Source: Trachythela sp. YZ-2020
Lineage: Eukaryota; Cnidaria; Anthozoa; Malacalcyonacea; Clavulariidae
Direction: 5' to 3'
DNA length: 64,000 bases
Assembly (NCBI GenBank): GCA_016169945.1
Contig: JADLSH010000318.1
Location: forward strand, 2,328,501 to 2,392,500
Both the position numbers and the translations under genes were made by a program. Shown here one piece after another: positions 24,225-35,564 of the stretch. Position 1 is the stretch's first letter. Each line of letters starts with the position of its first letter. The notes beneath the pieces were generated by a model that had not been told where the DNA came from, made no database searches, and was given only the letters and a program-made list of their open reading frames with translations.

Positions 24225-24375
24225 AGGGAACCCGGAGGAAATCTGCGGGCCGCGATCGGTTTGGTAGATTCAAACATACATGTGACTTTATAATGAGGTG
24301 AATTATAATCAGACAACTGCATATTGCAGGAATCGTAGTCCGGTCACAGAGGTGAAAGACACATGCTAATATGCT
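24225..24375 (-). repeat. tRNA-like SINE head, minus-strand copy
   Basis: Reverse complement of the head and body seen at 35570 (gcatattgcaggaatcgtag, cggtcacagaggtgaaagac), next to a short reverse tail unit at 24140-24210. Confidence 0.65.
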
Positions 24376-24429
24376 ATTAACATTGCGTTGATGCGTAAAT
24401 GCGTTGTAAAGTTGCACGACTATATCGAT

Positions 24430-24650
24430 ATGTGTAGCAGATATTTTTAGAGAGTTGCTCTATGTTGCTGGTCACATGCTTTGCGAAATTTAGTAAATTT
24501 TCATGTATAGCTGCTGTTTGTACGCAAAGGTGATGTTGCACAGGGCAATTTTCAAGGACGAACTGTAATTTCTTCGCCATCTTCGCTTATACTTTCCTAA
24601 TCACTCCAACTTTCCGCCATTTTGAAAAAAAAGGAAATTAGAATAAGTAC
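24430..24650. repeat. Left copy of a ~195-bp direct repeat framing the minisatellite
   Basis: Runs from agagagttgctctatgttgc through gtcacatgctttgcgaaatt to gccattttgaaaaaaaagga. The right copy is at 25975-26170 in the same orientation. Confidence 0.85.
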
Positions 24651-24771
24651 AGTGCTTCCACTTTCCAAAATGAATTTTCTCCTTTTTGTCTAAATTTGAT
24701 CGAAATTTCATTCAAAAAGTATTGAAATTTCCTTCAAAAAGTTTGGTGAAATCATGGATTATAAAAACACC

Positions 24772-25885
24772 ATTGTGCGATGCATCGCACAAATTAACAT
24801 ACCATGACTTACAGTTATTGTAGTGTGGTTGTCATGTGCGGTTGTGCGATGCATCGCACAAATTAGCATACCATGACTTACAGTTATTGTAGTGTGGTTG
24901 TCATGTGCGGTTGTGCGATGCATCGCACAAATTAACATACCATGACTTACAGTGATTGTAGTGTGGTTGTCATGTGCGGTTGTGCGATGCATCGCACAAA
25001 TTAGCATACCATGACTTACAGTGATTGTAGGGTGGTTGTCATGTGCGGTTGTGCGATACATCGCACAAATTAACATACCATGACTTGCAGTGATTGTAGT
25101 GTGGTTGTCATGTGCGGTTGTGCGATGCATCGCGCAAATTAACATATCATGACTTACAGTGATTGTAGTGTGGTTGTCATGTGCGGTTGTGCGATGCATC
25201 GTACAAATTAGCATCCATGACTTACAGTGATTGTAGTGTGGTTGTCATGTGCAGTTGTGCGATGCATCGCACAAATTAGCATACAATGACTTACAGTGAT
25301 TGTAGTGTGGTTGTCATGCGCGGTTGTGCGATGCATCGCACAAATTAGCATCCCATGACTTACAGTGATTGTAGTGTGGTTGTCATGTGCGGTTGTGCGA
25401 TGCATCGCACAAATTAACATACCATGACTTACAGTGATTGTAGTGTGGTTGTCATGTGCGGTTGTGCGATGCATCGCACAAATTAGCATCCATGACTTAC
25501 AGTGATTGTAGTGTGGTTGTCATGTGCGGTTGTGCGATGCATCGCACAAATTAACATACCATGACTTACAGTGATTGTAGTGTGGTTGTCATGTGCGGTT
25601 GTACGATGCACCGCACAAATTAGCATACCATGACTTACATGAGTGATTGTAGTGTGGTTGTCATGTGCGGTTGTGCGATGCATCGCACAAATTAGCATAC
25701 CATGACTTACAGTGATTGTAGGGTGGTTGTCATGTGCGGTTGTGCGATGCATCGCACAAATTAGCATACCATGACTTACAGTGATTGTAGTGTGGTTGTC
25801 ATGTGCGGTTGTGCGATGCATCACAAATTAACATACCATGACTTACAGTGATTGTAGTGTGGTTGTCATGTGCGGTTGTGCTAGG
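24772..25885. repeat. 69-bp minisatellite, about 16 copies, with a 20-bp perfect palindrome per unit
   Basis: Each unit holds TTGTGCGATGCATCGCACAA, identical to its own reverse complement, then a variable attagcataccatgactta and gtgattgtagtgtggttgtc. Most units are 69 bp; single-base losses at 25213 and 25487 and an insertion near 25641 break the phase. Because 69 is a multiple of 3, the minus strand shows long 23-residue-repeat frames, which I read as a by-product. Confidence 0.9.
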
Positions 25886-25974
25886 GGTTTCCACAAGATG
25901 CTCGAAATTTCCCCAAAAGATGCTTGAAAAATCTTGAAATGTTGCTCAAATTATGCTCTACTTCTCCAAAAAGA

Positions 25975-26170
25975 TGCTTGTTTTTTTAGAAAGTTGCTCT
26001 ATGTTGCTGGTCACATGCTTTGCGACATTTAGTCGCTTTGTTTGCATGCAAAGGCGATGTTGCACAGGGCGATTTTCAACGACGAACTGTAATTTCTTCG
26101 CATCTTCGCTTGTACTTTCCTCATCACACGAACTTTCTGCCATTTTGAAAAAAAGGAAATTAGAATAAGT
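25975..26170. repeat. Right copy of the direct repeat framing the minisatellite
   Basis: Matches 24430-24650 with small indels (gttgctctatgttgctggtc, gcaaaggcgatgttgcacag, ttgaaaaaaaggaaattaga). Confidence 0.85.
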
Positions 26171-26279
26171 GTCAAGAAACTCCGGGGTTGATTCTCCTGC
26201 AAGAAGTGTAACTACCGTATATTAAATTGCCCGGGTAATAATTGGAACTGGAGATGAACTGAATATAATAACGAAATGA

Positions 26280-26535
26280 AACTAATTCGTACTAGCGGGT
26301 TCAAGTCTCAGTGAGAACTTTCGCAATGCGGCTCGAACCCAGTCCTCAAGTGAAAAGAGTAAAAGTCAACGCTCTGCCGAAAGTCGTGAGTTTTCTCCGG
26401 GTACTCCGGTTTCCTCCCACAGGGAAAGTTGACAGGGTGGGTTAGGTAAAAAGGGCCCACAGTAATTGGCATATGCTGTTGTGGTGACCCTGCCCTAGTT
26501 GGCGAAGCTAAATAAAATAAAAATAAAATAAGGGG
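26280..26535 (+). repeat. SINE-like element with (AAATA)n tail
   Basis: Contains an RNA pol III-like block on the minus strand (ggttcgagcc near 26340), the body ctccgggtactccggtttcc shared with other SINEs here, and ends in taaaataaaaataaaataag at 26510-26530. Confidence 0.6.
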
Positions 26536-27086
26536 TCGTAGTTTATAAGTAAAATAAATGGAAATATAAAGCAAATCTACATACTTTCGCGGTTACATTC
26601 CTCAAAATAACAAATTATTTGGAAATTGTTGGCTTTGTTGCGCGTAACTAAAAAAGTTGCCAGCTCAAACATTTGTTGCTCGTATAAGGAAAAGTTGCCG
26701 AAAAGTTGCCGAGCATCTTGTGGAAACTCCTAATTTTACATGCAGAAACCAGGTTATTTTGTTCATTTTGCATTTCAGGCAGCAAAGAATCTGACATCTT
26801 AAAATTTCCTTTCAATTTCCTTGGTTGAGGCCAAATTTCCTTGCCATTTCCTTGTAAATCTTATTTCCTTGCATTCTTCACTGCAACGGCCAAAATTTCC
26901 TTTTGCAGGGAAATTTCCTTGCAAGTGGAAGCCCTGGTAGCAGAGTGACTCAACTAATGAAATCATAGTTTATTTTTAGCTCCAAATCACGCGATTGCTT
27001 GTGACATGACAACGCGAAACGTAATATTGAGTATTGCCAAATGGGCATGCAAATATGAATGCATTGCGTCATTATTGTGAGAAGCA

Positions 27087-27125
27087 TGACGTCAGCTTTG
27101 CGTAGGTGTAACAGATGTATAAATA
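27087..27125 (+). promoter_or_regulatory. CRE plus TATA box upstream of UPF0547-B exon 1a
   Basis: A consensus palindromic cAMP-response element TGACGTCA at 27087-27094 lies 23 bp upstream of TATAAATA at 27118-27125, with the first ATG of the gene at 27213. The spacing would put transcription start near 27150. It rests on consensus matches only. Confidence 0.5.
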
Positions 27126-27212
27126 TGACGAGAAATTTGCCATTCACTTCAATATGCACTAAAACTTGACTGAATAAGCATAAAAGAGTAATATTAATAA
27201 AACAGTTTTTTT

Positions 27213-30200
27213 ATGATGTTAAGTGAGGATATTTCTGACATTGAAAGACAGAATGCAATGGTTTTGAATACAGATATTAGTACAGATATGTCATTCTGTA
27301 TAGCTTGTGGGAATAAGGTAAGCGCTTGTTCAAAACAAAAATGCGAATCGAAGTGGGCAGAGTTGGTATGGTTATAACAAATTTGCTGACGTGATCCAGC
27401 AGCATAAGCTAATAAGGAGGAGGGTGGGGGTGGGGGGTGATTAAAATCATTTCACTCTATCGACGATAGTCAATCAACAGAATTATTCAAGGCCATGTTA
27501 GACGGGGCAATTTTTGCTGCAACTTGCAACGCAATTGTACGAAGAGAAAAACAGTGAACATAGCCGCGTTTCACTCCATCGATATTATCATTCTCGTTCA
27601 TTTCTTTGTTGCCTTCTGGGCATGTTTAGCATGAAAATATCGGCAAAGTAAAACGAGATTCATGCTCACAATTGCTCTGCGAATATACTCTTTATCTAAC
27701 ATCGCGCTGTATACATTGACGTGTTCTAAGCCGATTAAATATCTGAAGCTATTCTCTTAATTTAAACCGGTCCTTCCGTTCAACAGTGACCCCGGTCAAA
27801 CGAGGATGAGAGTTGATGAGAGTCATTAGAGACCTTACGATTTAAGACGGCAACGTGACGACGACGGCTATAAATACAATGAAATTTATAGTATTTTAGA
27901 ATAGAAATGAATAATTAAAATCCCACGGCAGTGTTAGACGTCGTCCTCGCTCTGTTTACAACGGTAAACTACAGATTTTTACGTCTTGTGTTCAACGTCT
28001 GCATTTCAAGCCGCGAGAAGTGGTACTCCGCAAATTGCCAATTGGCTGAGTACTGAAGTAGAAATCTTCTAAACCAAAAAGACCTTTATATCTCAACTTC
28101 CTCAAAGTGAAGTGAATTCATACGATTGATAATACACGACAAATTTTGTTTAATTGATTTACTGGAAGGAGTTTGTTTTGGCCGTCGTCGTTCGCGTTGC
28201 CGTCCTACATCGTAAGGTCTCTATTGAGAGTTGTAACTCTCGCTCGCGTTTTACCGCCAACTCTCAACTTTGAGCTGGTTCAAATTTTGATGAGAGTTTT
28301 TGCTCGTTTGACGGCGCTACGCGCGGCCGGTAATATCCAGTCAACTCTCATGCAACTCTTGTTCTCGTTTGACCGAGGCATAAGTTGTAAAAACCACTCT
28401 GATTCAGTGGTGGACATTGAACGATTGTTGATCAGCGTGCTCAGTATACCATCAATACTACGGCCCACAAATCATTGAAATGATCATTAAAACTATGGTC
28501 TGCTAAAGAATTGAGTCAATATAAATTCTTACCTTTACAAACGAGTTATGCTTGTACAGCCAGGACTAATTCTCAGCGTTCAATTGAGTGTCTTTTAGTA
28601 TCATTCAGTACAAGAACACTGCAGCGATCCCGCATGTCTGTACACGGCTGCGTCGCAACTACAAAGGAATTAATATATATATTTAAGCTTTCACCCAGAT
28701 CAAGGAAGTTGAGAGTATACGGAAGTATGTCACGAGTGGCACCACATATTTCTCGGTTGAAGAGCGAACAATTAGTGAAATTAACTGCAAAGAATTGCAA
28801 GAAATTTACTGATATGTACAAGTATAGATGGTAAGATGGGTAGAGTACAGCACATGGTGGTCAACTCTAATAGGAAAAACACTGAGATATCGGAAAGACT
28901 AAATTGTTAACTATATGTATTGACCTTGCGTTTTGTGGCAAATATCTAATAGTGAACATTAAGCAACACCATATGTAGTGAAACAAGCCTATAATTTCGA
29001 TGTATTTTTCCATGATATTCTGAAATAACTTTGGTCATTTTCCAAGAAATCACGTTGATCAAACTTCCGCTACTGTTAGCCAATGATAATAGCCACTTTA
29101 TGAAACTAGTCGATATAGCATGATACTCGTTAAAACGATAGGGGGGTTACTTTAAGGTCGACTTTAAGTATATAAAGACCTCTTAAGCTCGATTACACGC
29201 TGCAACAAGCTTTCATGTTGCTTAAAGGCCATGTTATATACAGAGGCAATTTTTGCTGCAACTTGTAACGCACGCACACAGAGCCGCGATGTTAGGTAAA
29301 AAGTATATTCGCAGAGAAATTGTGAGCATTAATCTCGTTTTATATTGCCGACATTTCTCTTGCTAAACATGCCCAGAACGAAACAAAGAAATGAACGACA
29401 ATGATAATATCGGTGGAGTGAAACGCGGGTCATGTTCAATGTTTTTTCTGTGCGTACATTGCAACATGGCTCTGTACTGTACAGAGATTGTGTTGGATGT
29501 TGCAGCTGAAAAATTGCCACGTGTAATATGGCCTTTTAACGCCATTCTGAGTGTTACTAGAATGTAACTCCTTACTTAGAATTATAAGACATGAATTCTA
29601 AGTAGAGCAGATCCACAGGTGGTCACCTTATACCCCAGCTAAAAGCATAAGCTATAAATATCAATTGACTGGCTGACCATAAGTCATAACTCATAACAAT
29701 ACATGTCAATGAAGTTAAGAAACCAATTTGGGGAAATTTATGAACGGAAGTTGAAAGCGAAAGTGTATATAAAGTTGAAATAGACGCGAGACATACAGTA
29801 TGCAGTATTGTAGTTTATATGTGTGTACAAGTCTACTATACTAAATAAGTGATGGAGAAACATTGTGTGTCGTGTTATAGAAAGGTAAGATTTTGCAAGA
29901 GGAACGAATTAAGGAATTTGGAGACTAGCAGGCGGGAAACGCCGTATATATAAAGTTCGAACAGAAGACACACATATGGGGTAGTTTATTTCATAAAGTA
30001 TGTAGCTATATTGTCATAAGTAATGGAGAAACAGAGGTATTTTATACATGTACTCTTTTAAATCTTCATACTACATCAGTGTGTGGTAACGTGCTTCAAA
30101 TAACTACTATAATTAGGCCAATTCGAGGCCTGTTTCACGATGGTAAGATGGCTTCAACAATTTAATTAAGGACGTTTTAGGGGCAGATTAAATGAGAATT

Positions 30201-33200
30201 TTCAGTGCGGGTTGAAATTTCAGCCGGGCTGCTAAAGCATAGCAAGGAGTTGATATTAAAACGTACAAAGCATATTACAACGCATAGAAACGCTCGACGA
30301 AAGTAATTTTCATGGAAAGTAAAAATCTTGTTCGAAAGTAATTTTGATAATGATATTATAAAAGTTATCTAATTTTTCATTCACTTTGTGCTATATGGGA
30401 TACACGCCACATAGATAAGATAGATAGAAAGATATTTAGAGAAATTAAGCTTGGTGTTCATCAAGGTTATATCCTTGAACCATGCATTCAACTTAAGGTA
30501 CGTCGGTTTACACTCTGCAATTTGTCGGACCGATTTCAGATCCACGTGAATGATATTTGAAAATTACATTGCAAACGTCATCAAGACGACATCATCAACT
30601 CAAAACATTCGTCATTAGCATTCAGCAACATCTTAAATCGGCACGATAAATCGCATGCAGGGTGTACACGTACCTGAGTAGTAAAATAGGACACTAAATA
30701 TTTCTCTCTTAGATTGAAGAGAACAGTTACTCTTGCAAGTGTGGTCATGTTCATGAAGCTGAGAGAAAATGGATTAAAGGAAAACGATATTCAGGTAAGC
30801 ATTTTTTAACAATTGCAAATTCAAGTATTTTTTCTGATAAACTTTATTAAGGTGTTTGCCCCAAAAGCCAAGGCTTATCAGGGGAGCTCACATTTGATTA
30901 CAGAGTATTATTTTAAAAAGTGGAAGGTGTTTGTAGATGGAATATTCGAACGAAAATTTATATAGATTTTTAGACCTAACCAGGAGCAGTTGCGAAAAAT
31001 GCAACTTTAGGCCCTCTGGCAGGAATCGAACCTGCGGCCCTGCGATTCTGGTGCAGCGCTCTAACCAACTGAGCTACAGAGTCCAGTTGCTGAGCATTAA
31101 CTGCAAATTCGTGTATATATAATGCATGGGAGTGATGCCAGTATAAGGTATGGGTAAATATCAAGATGCATATAAATTTTCGTTCGAATATTCCATCTAC
31201 AAACACCTTCTACTATTAGTCCTATCGAACGGCGACATGCCGAGAAAAAATCTTGATATGTTTTTTTAAAAGGAATTATTTACAAAATCAAATCCAAGAA
31301 AAAAACAACCAGCCAAGGAAAAGGACGCAATGACAAAGCATTAAGCTTAATTGCCAGGAGAAACGACAAGTATCCAGAATAAATCGTTGAACTATACCAA
31401 ATAGCGAACAATTTTCCTCATAACTCAATTGTACCAGGGGCCGTACGAACCCTGACATACACTTAACTATTTCATTGTCGCTACTCACTAGCCATGCTTG
31501 ACCACAAATAAGCTGATGTAAGAAGTTTATTACGTTGAAATAATGTTTTACACATACATAAAGGAGAATTACAACAATTTATTCTATACAAATAATCATT
31601 AAGTGCACAGAAACCTTATCTTAGTCTTGTATGTAAAACAGAAGCCTTCCCTGTAAGTGAAAAATTGAGCCATTTATCATAACGTAGTGGATGATAAAGT
31701 TTATTTATTTTTACTTTAAAGTTTAGATGGGAAGTCGAATTTCTAATATCAAGATCAATAGAGTTAATCAATATAGTTAGATCAATCAAGATAAATATTC
31801 ATGTAATAAATGTGTTTCATTCATCAAAATTATGGTTAACTTACCTGTGTTTTCAATAAAAAGGCGGTTTACCGCTGCCGATTAGGTCTTTCACGGCCAC
31901 CTATTTCTTTGTTTATTTGCAAAATCTATATATATTCGTCTTTCATCTGGAAATTTTGAGCACAGACGCCTATTCTTGAAATTCAGCCTGCTATTAGAAT
32001 AATTATTGAAAACACTGACTTACTAACTCACTCATGGGCATAGGAAGCAACTTGAAGTTGGGGGGGGGCACTTCGTTTTAAGGGCACAACTTCTATTATA
32101 AAAAGACACTTTTTCCAGGGTTTCTATGCCACTGAACGTACTACAGATTTATATACTGGGAAGATGTATCAGTTCTAGACTGTTCAGTGTTTTATTGCAA
32201 GAAATATCAGAAAAAACATACTTTGAAATAATGGTGTTAGCTTGAGTTCATGATACTATTCTGACTATGTTTTTTTCATAATATATGTTTTGATGGTTCA
32301 GTGTTATTTCAAAAATCAACAGAAGTATTCCAATTTTACATTGTAGTTTACAGAGAACAGCTCTATTCCAAACTGACATTGCAAGAGTTAGAACAAGGAG
32401 ATGCCAGAAAACCTCCAAGTGCAAGAAAGAAAATAAAGACATCTGATTCTGATAACATACAGGTAAGACTCTATAGTTATGAATACAGGTACAATTACTG
32501 TAAATGATCTAATAATCACCTACTCTCTAATAGATGCCCCCTCTCTAATGAACTTATTAACCCCTTCCCCCATCTCTAATTAACCCCAACCCCATCTCTA
32601 TAAAAAGCCCCCTCTCTAATAAATGCCCACTCTCTAATTAACCCCCTCCCCCATCTCTTATTAACCCCACCCCCATCTTTAATAAACGCCCCATCTCTAA
32701 TAAATGCCTACTCTCTAATAAATGTCCCCTCTCTAATAAATGTCCCGTCTCTAATAAATGTCCCCTCTAATAAATACCCCATCTTTAATAAACGCCCTCT
32801 CTCTAAAAAATGCGCATCTTAAATTAACATCCCTCTTCAATAAACTTTATTTATTCTCATATAATTCCTATTAATGAAACCTCTATTAAGCGGACACCTC
32901 TATAAAGTGGACGCGGACACCTAAATTGGCACATAAAGACACAAAAAACCTGTGTTAAACGGACAAAATTTTCTTACTTTTCATAATTTTTACAATTTTT
33001 GCGCTTTAGTAACTATATTAACGATATTCAGCAATCGGTTCAAAGTCTATTTGTTAATTCGACTAGTATATTATTATGTGTGCGTTAAGACAAGTTTTTT
33101 ACCGTAGTTCAAAATCGAAATGTGGGGGGGGGGCTGGTGACGAGAACTTCTGCTAAGCGGACACCTCTATTAAGCGGACACTAACTTATTCCCTGAGGGT

Positions 33201-34734
33201 GTCCGCTTAATACAGGTTTTACTGTATATGAAGTATAAGAGCTATGTAAGTTGAAGGGTACAGACTTTTGTTAACTACGCAAACTGCTGGAAAGTGTTGT
33301 TTAAGAAGCCTAAAACTGCTGTATATAATAATAATTCCCCTCTCTAAGAGACGTCCCTTTTATCTAATAAATTGTCCCCTTTTAAAGTATGAAAATTTAA
33401 TAAAGCCCAGGGCTTTACCATGCAACTTCCACACGATTTAGACCCCCTGAAATTTATATAGAATATCGTGGTTTAATGTTGTTCTGAGTCACAGATTATA
33501 TATCCTACTTGATGTACCACTCAATGAAAACTTTCACATCACATTTTGCAAGTTCTGTTTACGCCATATGTGGTGATTGTGGCAAGGCGAAAGAGCAAGG
33601 ACACAAACATCAAAGGGACTGACACTGAGTGGGACATCTGGTAGGATACCTAATTTGCATGTCAGTCCCCTGGTCAAACGTAAAGTAATACACTGTTTAA
33701 ACGTAATTGTAATAGCGAAAGCTCCCTAGATAAGCTTCAATGCTTTTGGAGCAATTGCATTTAATTTAAATTAAAAATATTGTTTATATTAAAAAAAAAT
33801 TGTTTAAAATGTACAATTAAGAAATCAGTATTGAAAAACAGACCAAAATTATATTGCCGGCTTAAAGGCCAGTTTACACTATGCTCAAATTTTGGCATAG
33901 CAAGGATGAAATTGGTACCCGTACCAATTTTACCTGTGCAAGGACTGCCTATTAGAATAGGTAGACAGATAAAAATGGCACGGGTAACATTTTTATCTGT
34001 GCCATGCCAAATATAAACACCCTCAACTAACAATTTTTTCCTGTACTAAGATTATTGTACATGGGGACATGCTCTGATTTGCTCTCAAGAGAACTCTTTG
34101 AATTTTGAGTCTCTTACACAGTATTTTCTCCAACCAGTATCTTCCCGAACCTGGGGGGAGGCTAGAGTTCACGGACACGGACGCTACCCCCGTATATAAT
34201 CAAAATTTGCCTGCCAGAAAGATTAAAGCATGCAAGGCAAAGGGTCTATACATTCCATAAAAACTAACCTCTGTAAGGTGCTTTCGAAAAGTTTTGCAAA
34301 ACGTGAACCCGACTAGCCTGCGGTGCGGACGCAGATTCCCGCAACGTTTCTCCAGAACCCGACAATAGCACATTATTTTTCTATTTATACTACAATTTCC
34401 TGTTTATTATGACTAAATAAATACTCCATTCTACTTACCAAATAATATTTTCACCTCAATATCTTTTATGCTTCTTCTTTCACAGATGCAAAAGAAATCG
34501 ATCAAAAAACAAGCAAGAAAGTCAAAATATCCAAAAAGACGTAAAAAACAAGATGGCCGTCGCCCAAGACACGCCTTCGGTACGACCTTCTCAGCGGCTG
34601 GTCATTCCGAGAAAAATTATGAGAATTTTGGCGAAAATTATGAGAATTTTAGCTCAAGATGGAATTTTGAATTCGCTTTAGACGATATAAACAGACGATT
34701 TTTAAAACAAAGTTTATTTTGGGTTCGATTATAG
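27213..34734 (+). CDS. C16orf87-like: UPF0547 (C16orf87-like) zinc-ribbon protein, copy B, up to 183 aa, 4 exons
   Basis: Exons 27213-27317, 30713-30794, 32347-32462 and 34486-34734 (TAG) join in phase 0, 1, 0, exactly as in copy A, with donors GTAAGC, GTAAGC and GTAAGA. Exon 1 ends MSFCIACGNK; exon 2 has YSCKCGHVHEAERKW and GKRYS; exon 3 YREQLYSKLTLQELE then a Lys-rich stretch; exon 4 is highly basic (KKQARKSKYPKRRKKQDG), carries a doubled ENYENF-type motif and ends FEFALDDINRRFLKQSLFW. CxxC and CxCG form the zinc ribbon. Basic runs suggest nuclear location; the function of the family is unknown. The start is uncertain: ATG 27213 follows an in-frame stop, but ATG 27288 gives the length seen in copy A. 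A rival first exon lies at 29852. Confidence 0.88.
27793..28374. mobile_element. Foldback element split by a TA-flanked MITE
   Basis: Outer ends CGGTCAAACGAGGATGAGAG and, inverted, CGGTCAAACGAGAACAAGAG, of the same family as 19640-20475. It lies in the first intron of UPF0547-B (with exon 1a). Confidence 0.75.
27829..28221. mobile_element. Inner 393-bp Tc1/mariner-like MITE
   Basis: Ends GAGACCTTACGATTTAAGAC and, inverted, GAGACCTTACGATGTAGGAC, flanked by TA at 27827-27828 and 28222-28223. It interrupts the outer foldback element. Confidence 0.8.
29226..29535. mobile_element. TTAA-flanked MITE (piggyBac-like)
   Basis: TTAA at 29222-29225 and 29536-29539. Imperfect ~40-bp inverted ends begin with AGGCCATGTTATATACAGAG (left) and AAGGCCATATTACACGTGGC (right, minus strand). 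It lies in intron 1 of UPF0547-B. Confidence 0.8.
29766..29773 (+). promoter_or_regulatory. TATA-like box upstream of exon 1b
   Basis: TATATAAA, 79 bp before the ATG at 29852. The same arrangement recurs in the adjacent duplicate (29947-29954). Confidence 0.4.
29852..29884 (+). CDS. C16orf87-like: Alternative first exon 1b for UPF0547-B (MEKHCVSCYRK)
   Basis: ATG at 29852, preceded by an in-frame stop, opens an 11-codon exon with the CxxC knuckle CVSC and a strong donor GTAAGA at 29885. It ends in phase 0, so it can join exon 2 (30713) exactly as exon 1a does, giving a 159-residue protein closer in length to copy A. Compare MSSTKQCISCNRE in copy A. A decayed tandem duplicate follows at 29945-30058. 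Confidence 0.6.
29945..30058 (+). pseudogene. Decayed tandem copy of promoter and exon 1b
   Basis: Repeats TATATAAAG (29947), cacacatatg, and ATGGAGAAACA (from 30023), about 170-180 bp after the first. The frame then reads MEKQRYFIHVLF and stops, with both cysteines and the donor lost. Confidence 0.6.
30923..31210 (-). mobile_element. 288-bp TIR element enclosing a tRNA-like gene
   Basis: Perfect 41-bp terminal inverted repeats at 30923-30963 and 31170-31210 (core ggtgtttgtagatggaatat). Between them on the minus strand is a tRNA-like sequence at 31083-31012. Partial relatives: 10110-10272, 11780-11870, 19000-19240. Confidence 0.85.
31012..31083 (-). repeat. tRNA-like module, probably not a working tRNA
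   Basis: Perfect T stem (GCAGG / CCTGC) around TTCGATT, perfect D stem (GCTC / GAGC), intact A and B boxes. However, the acceptor stem pairs at only 5 of 7 positions, the anticodon stem has one mismatch, and the loop CCAGAAT lacks T33. Read as tRNA-derived and kept for pol III promotion. Confidence 0.7.
31260..32280. other. Intron stretch of UPF0547-B without other features
   Basis: AT-rich, no exon with paired splice sites seen. A G-run of nine lies near 32060. Confidence 0.5.
32520..32850. repeat. Degenerate short tandem array (ctctaataaatgcccc)
   Basis: About twenty variants of ctctaataaatgcccc and ctctaattaacccc, starting 57 bp after exon 3 of UPF0547-B. Confidence 0.85.
32872..33224. 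mobile_element. pogo/Tigger-like MITE
   Basis: Inverted ends: left aaacctctattaagcggaca, right (minus strand) CAGTAAAACCTGTATTAAGC followed by ggacac, with TA at the right border. Internal copies of attaagcggacacc occur at 33158 and 33172. Confidence 0.75.
33865..34030. repeat. Hairpin MITE-like repeat
   Basis: Starts ttaaaggccagtttacacta and contains two internal inverted pairs (caaattttggcatagc / ccatgccaaat; ggtacccgtacc). The minus-strand frame over it is a by-product. Confidence 0.5.
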
Positions 34735-35560
34735 CATAGGGGATAGTTCAACACGAGTAGAAATACATACTCGAAAATCGAGGAATGTGTTTAAAAACGG
34801 GGCTGTTAGCCGAGTGTTTTAGTTATAAAATCAAAAATAATGTATAGTTGGGTCTCATTAAGCATTATCATGCTGCAGATGATGGTCAACCTGCAGTTAT
34901 CTGAGTGAAAAAATAACTTTCAGTGTATGTAAATAAACTAGAATTGAGAGATGTAGTTTAACTGTGTTTGCTCCTATAAATGTAAACATTTCTGAAGTTG
35001 ATCTACTGCCCTGTAACGCTTACCGAATCCCACAAATTCTTTATAAGGATTGGCTAGAATTTCTGTTTACTACTGTAAACATTAAAATATACATTGAGCT
35101 ATGTTTGTATAATAAAAAAGAGAGTGTTGTTCAATTTTCTCGCTCGTAAAAGTGTCGGTCAACTTTCTGAACTAACCAACATTAATCAGCATTTTTAACG
35201 TCTTTTATGTACAGCGCCTCTTCCCCATTTGTATATACAGGGATTACCTTTAACACCATTAATTACAAATTTTCTTTGTTGCGTTTGGGCTTGTCGGATC
35301 GCTACGAGATTGACATTGTCTCTAATGAATGCGGGGAGTAATTAGCCAAGAAAATAGTTGTTCAATCAAATAACACAACCTTTTGAATTTTAGAACATTT
35401 TTTCGAGAGTGGGAAGTTTTTTGTACACGTAGATAAATAAATTTTACACTTGCTTGCGCACGAATTATGGGTCAGTTGGAATCACTACCGTTTCTGACAG
35501 ATTTCTGCGGCAAATTGAAGAAAGGTCTTCCCATCGAAACAACGAGTTTTTTGTGTTCTT
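34735..35560. other. 3' flank of UPF0547-B, no gene seen
   Basis: Includes a dispersed block (attatcatgctgcagatgat, near 34864) that is also seen at 1875 and 38340. No coding exon supported. Confidence 0.5.
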
Positions 35561-35564
35561 TGTA

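Noticed and set aside
24759..25824. Long minus-strand frames of a 23-residue repeat
   Set aside because: They follow from a 69-bp satellite unit without stops; single-base indels break the frame three times, with no splice sites or conserved start.
24772..25885. CRISPR-like regular palindromic array
   Set aside because: Unit and spacer are both repeated and the genome is animal, so this is a minisatellite.
31012..31083. Functional tRNA gene
   Set aside because: No T33, mismatched acceptor and anticodon stems, and the sequence is repeated inside a mobile element.
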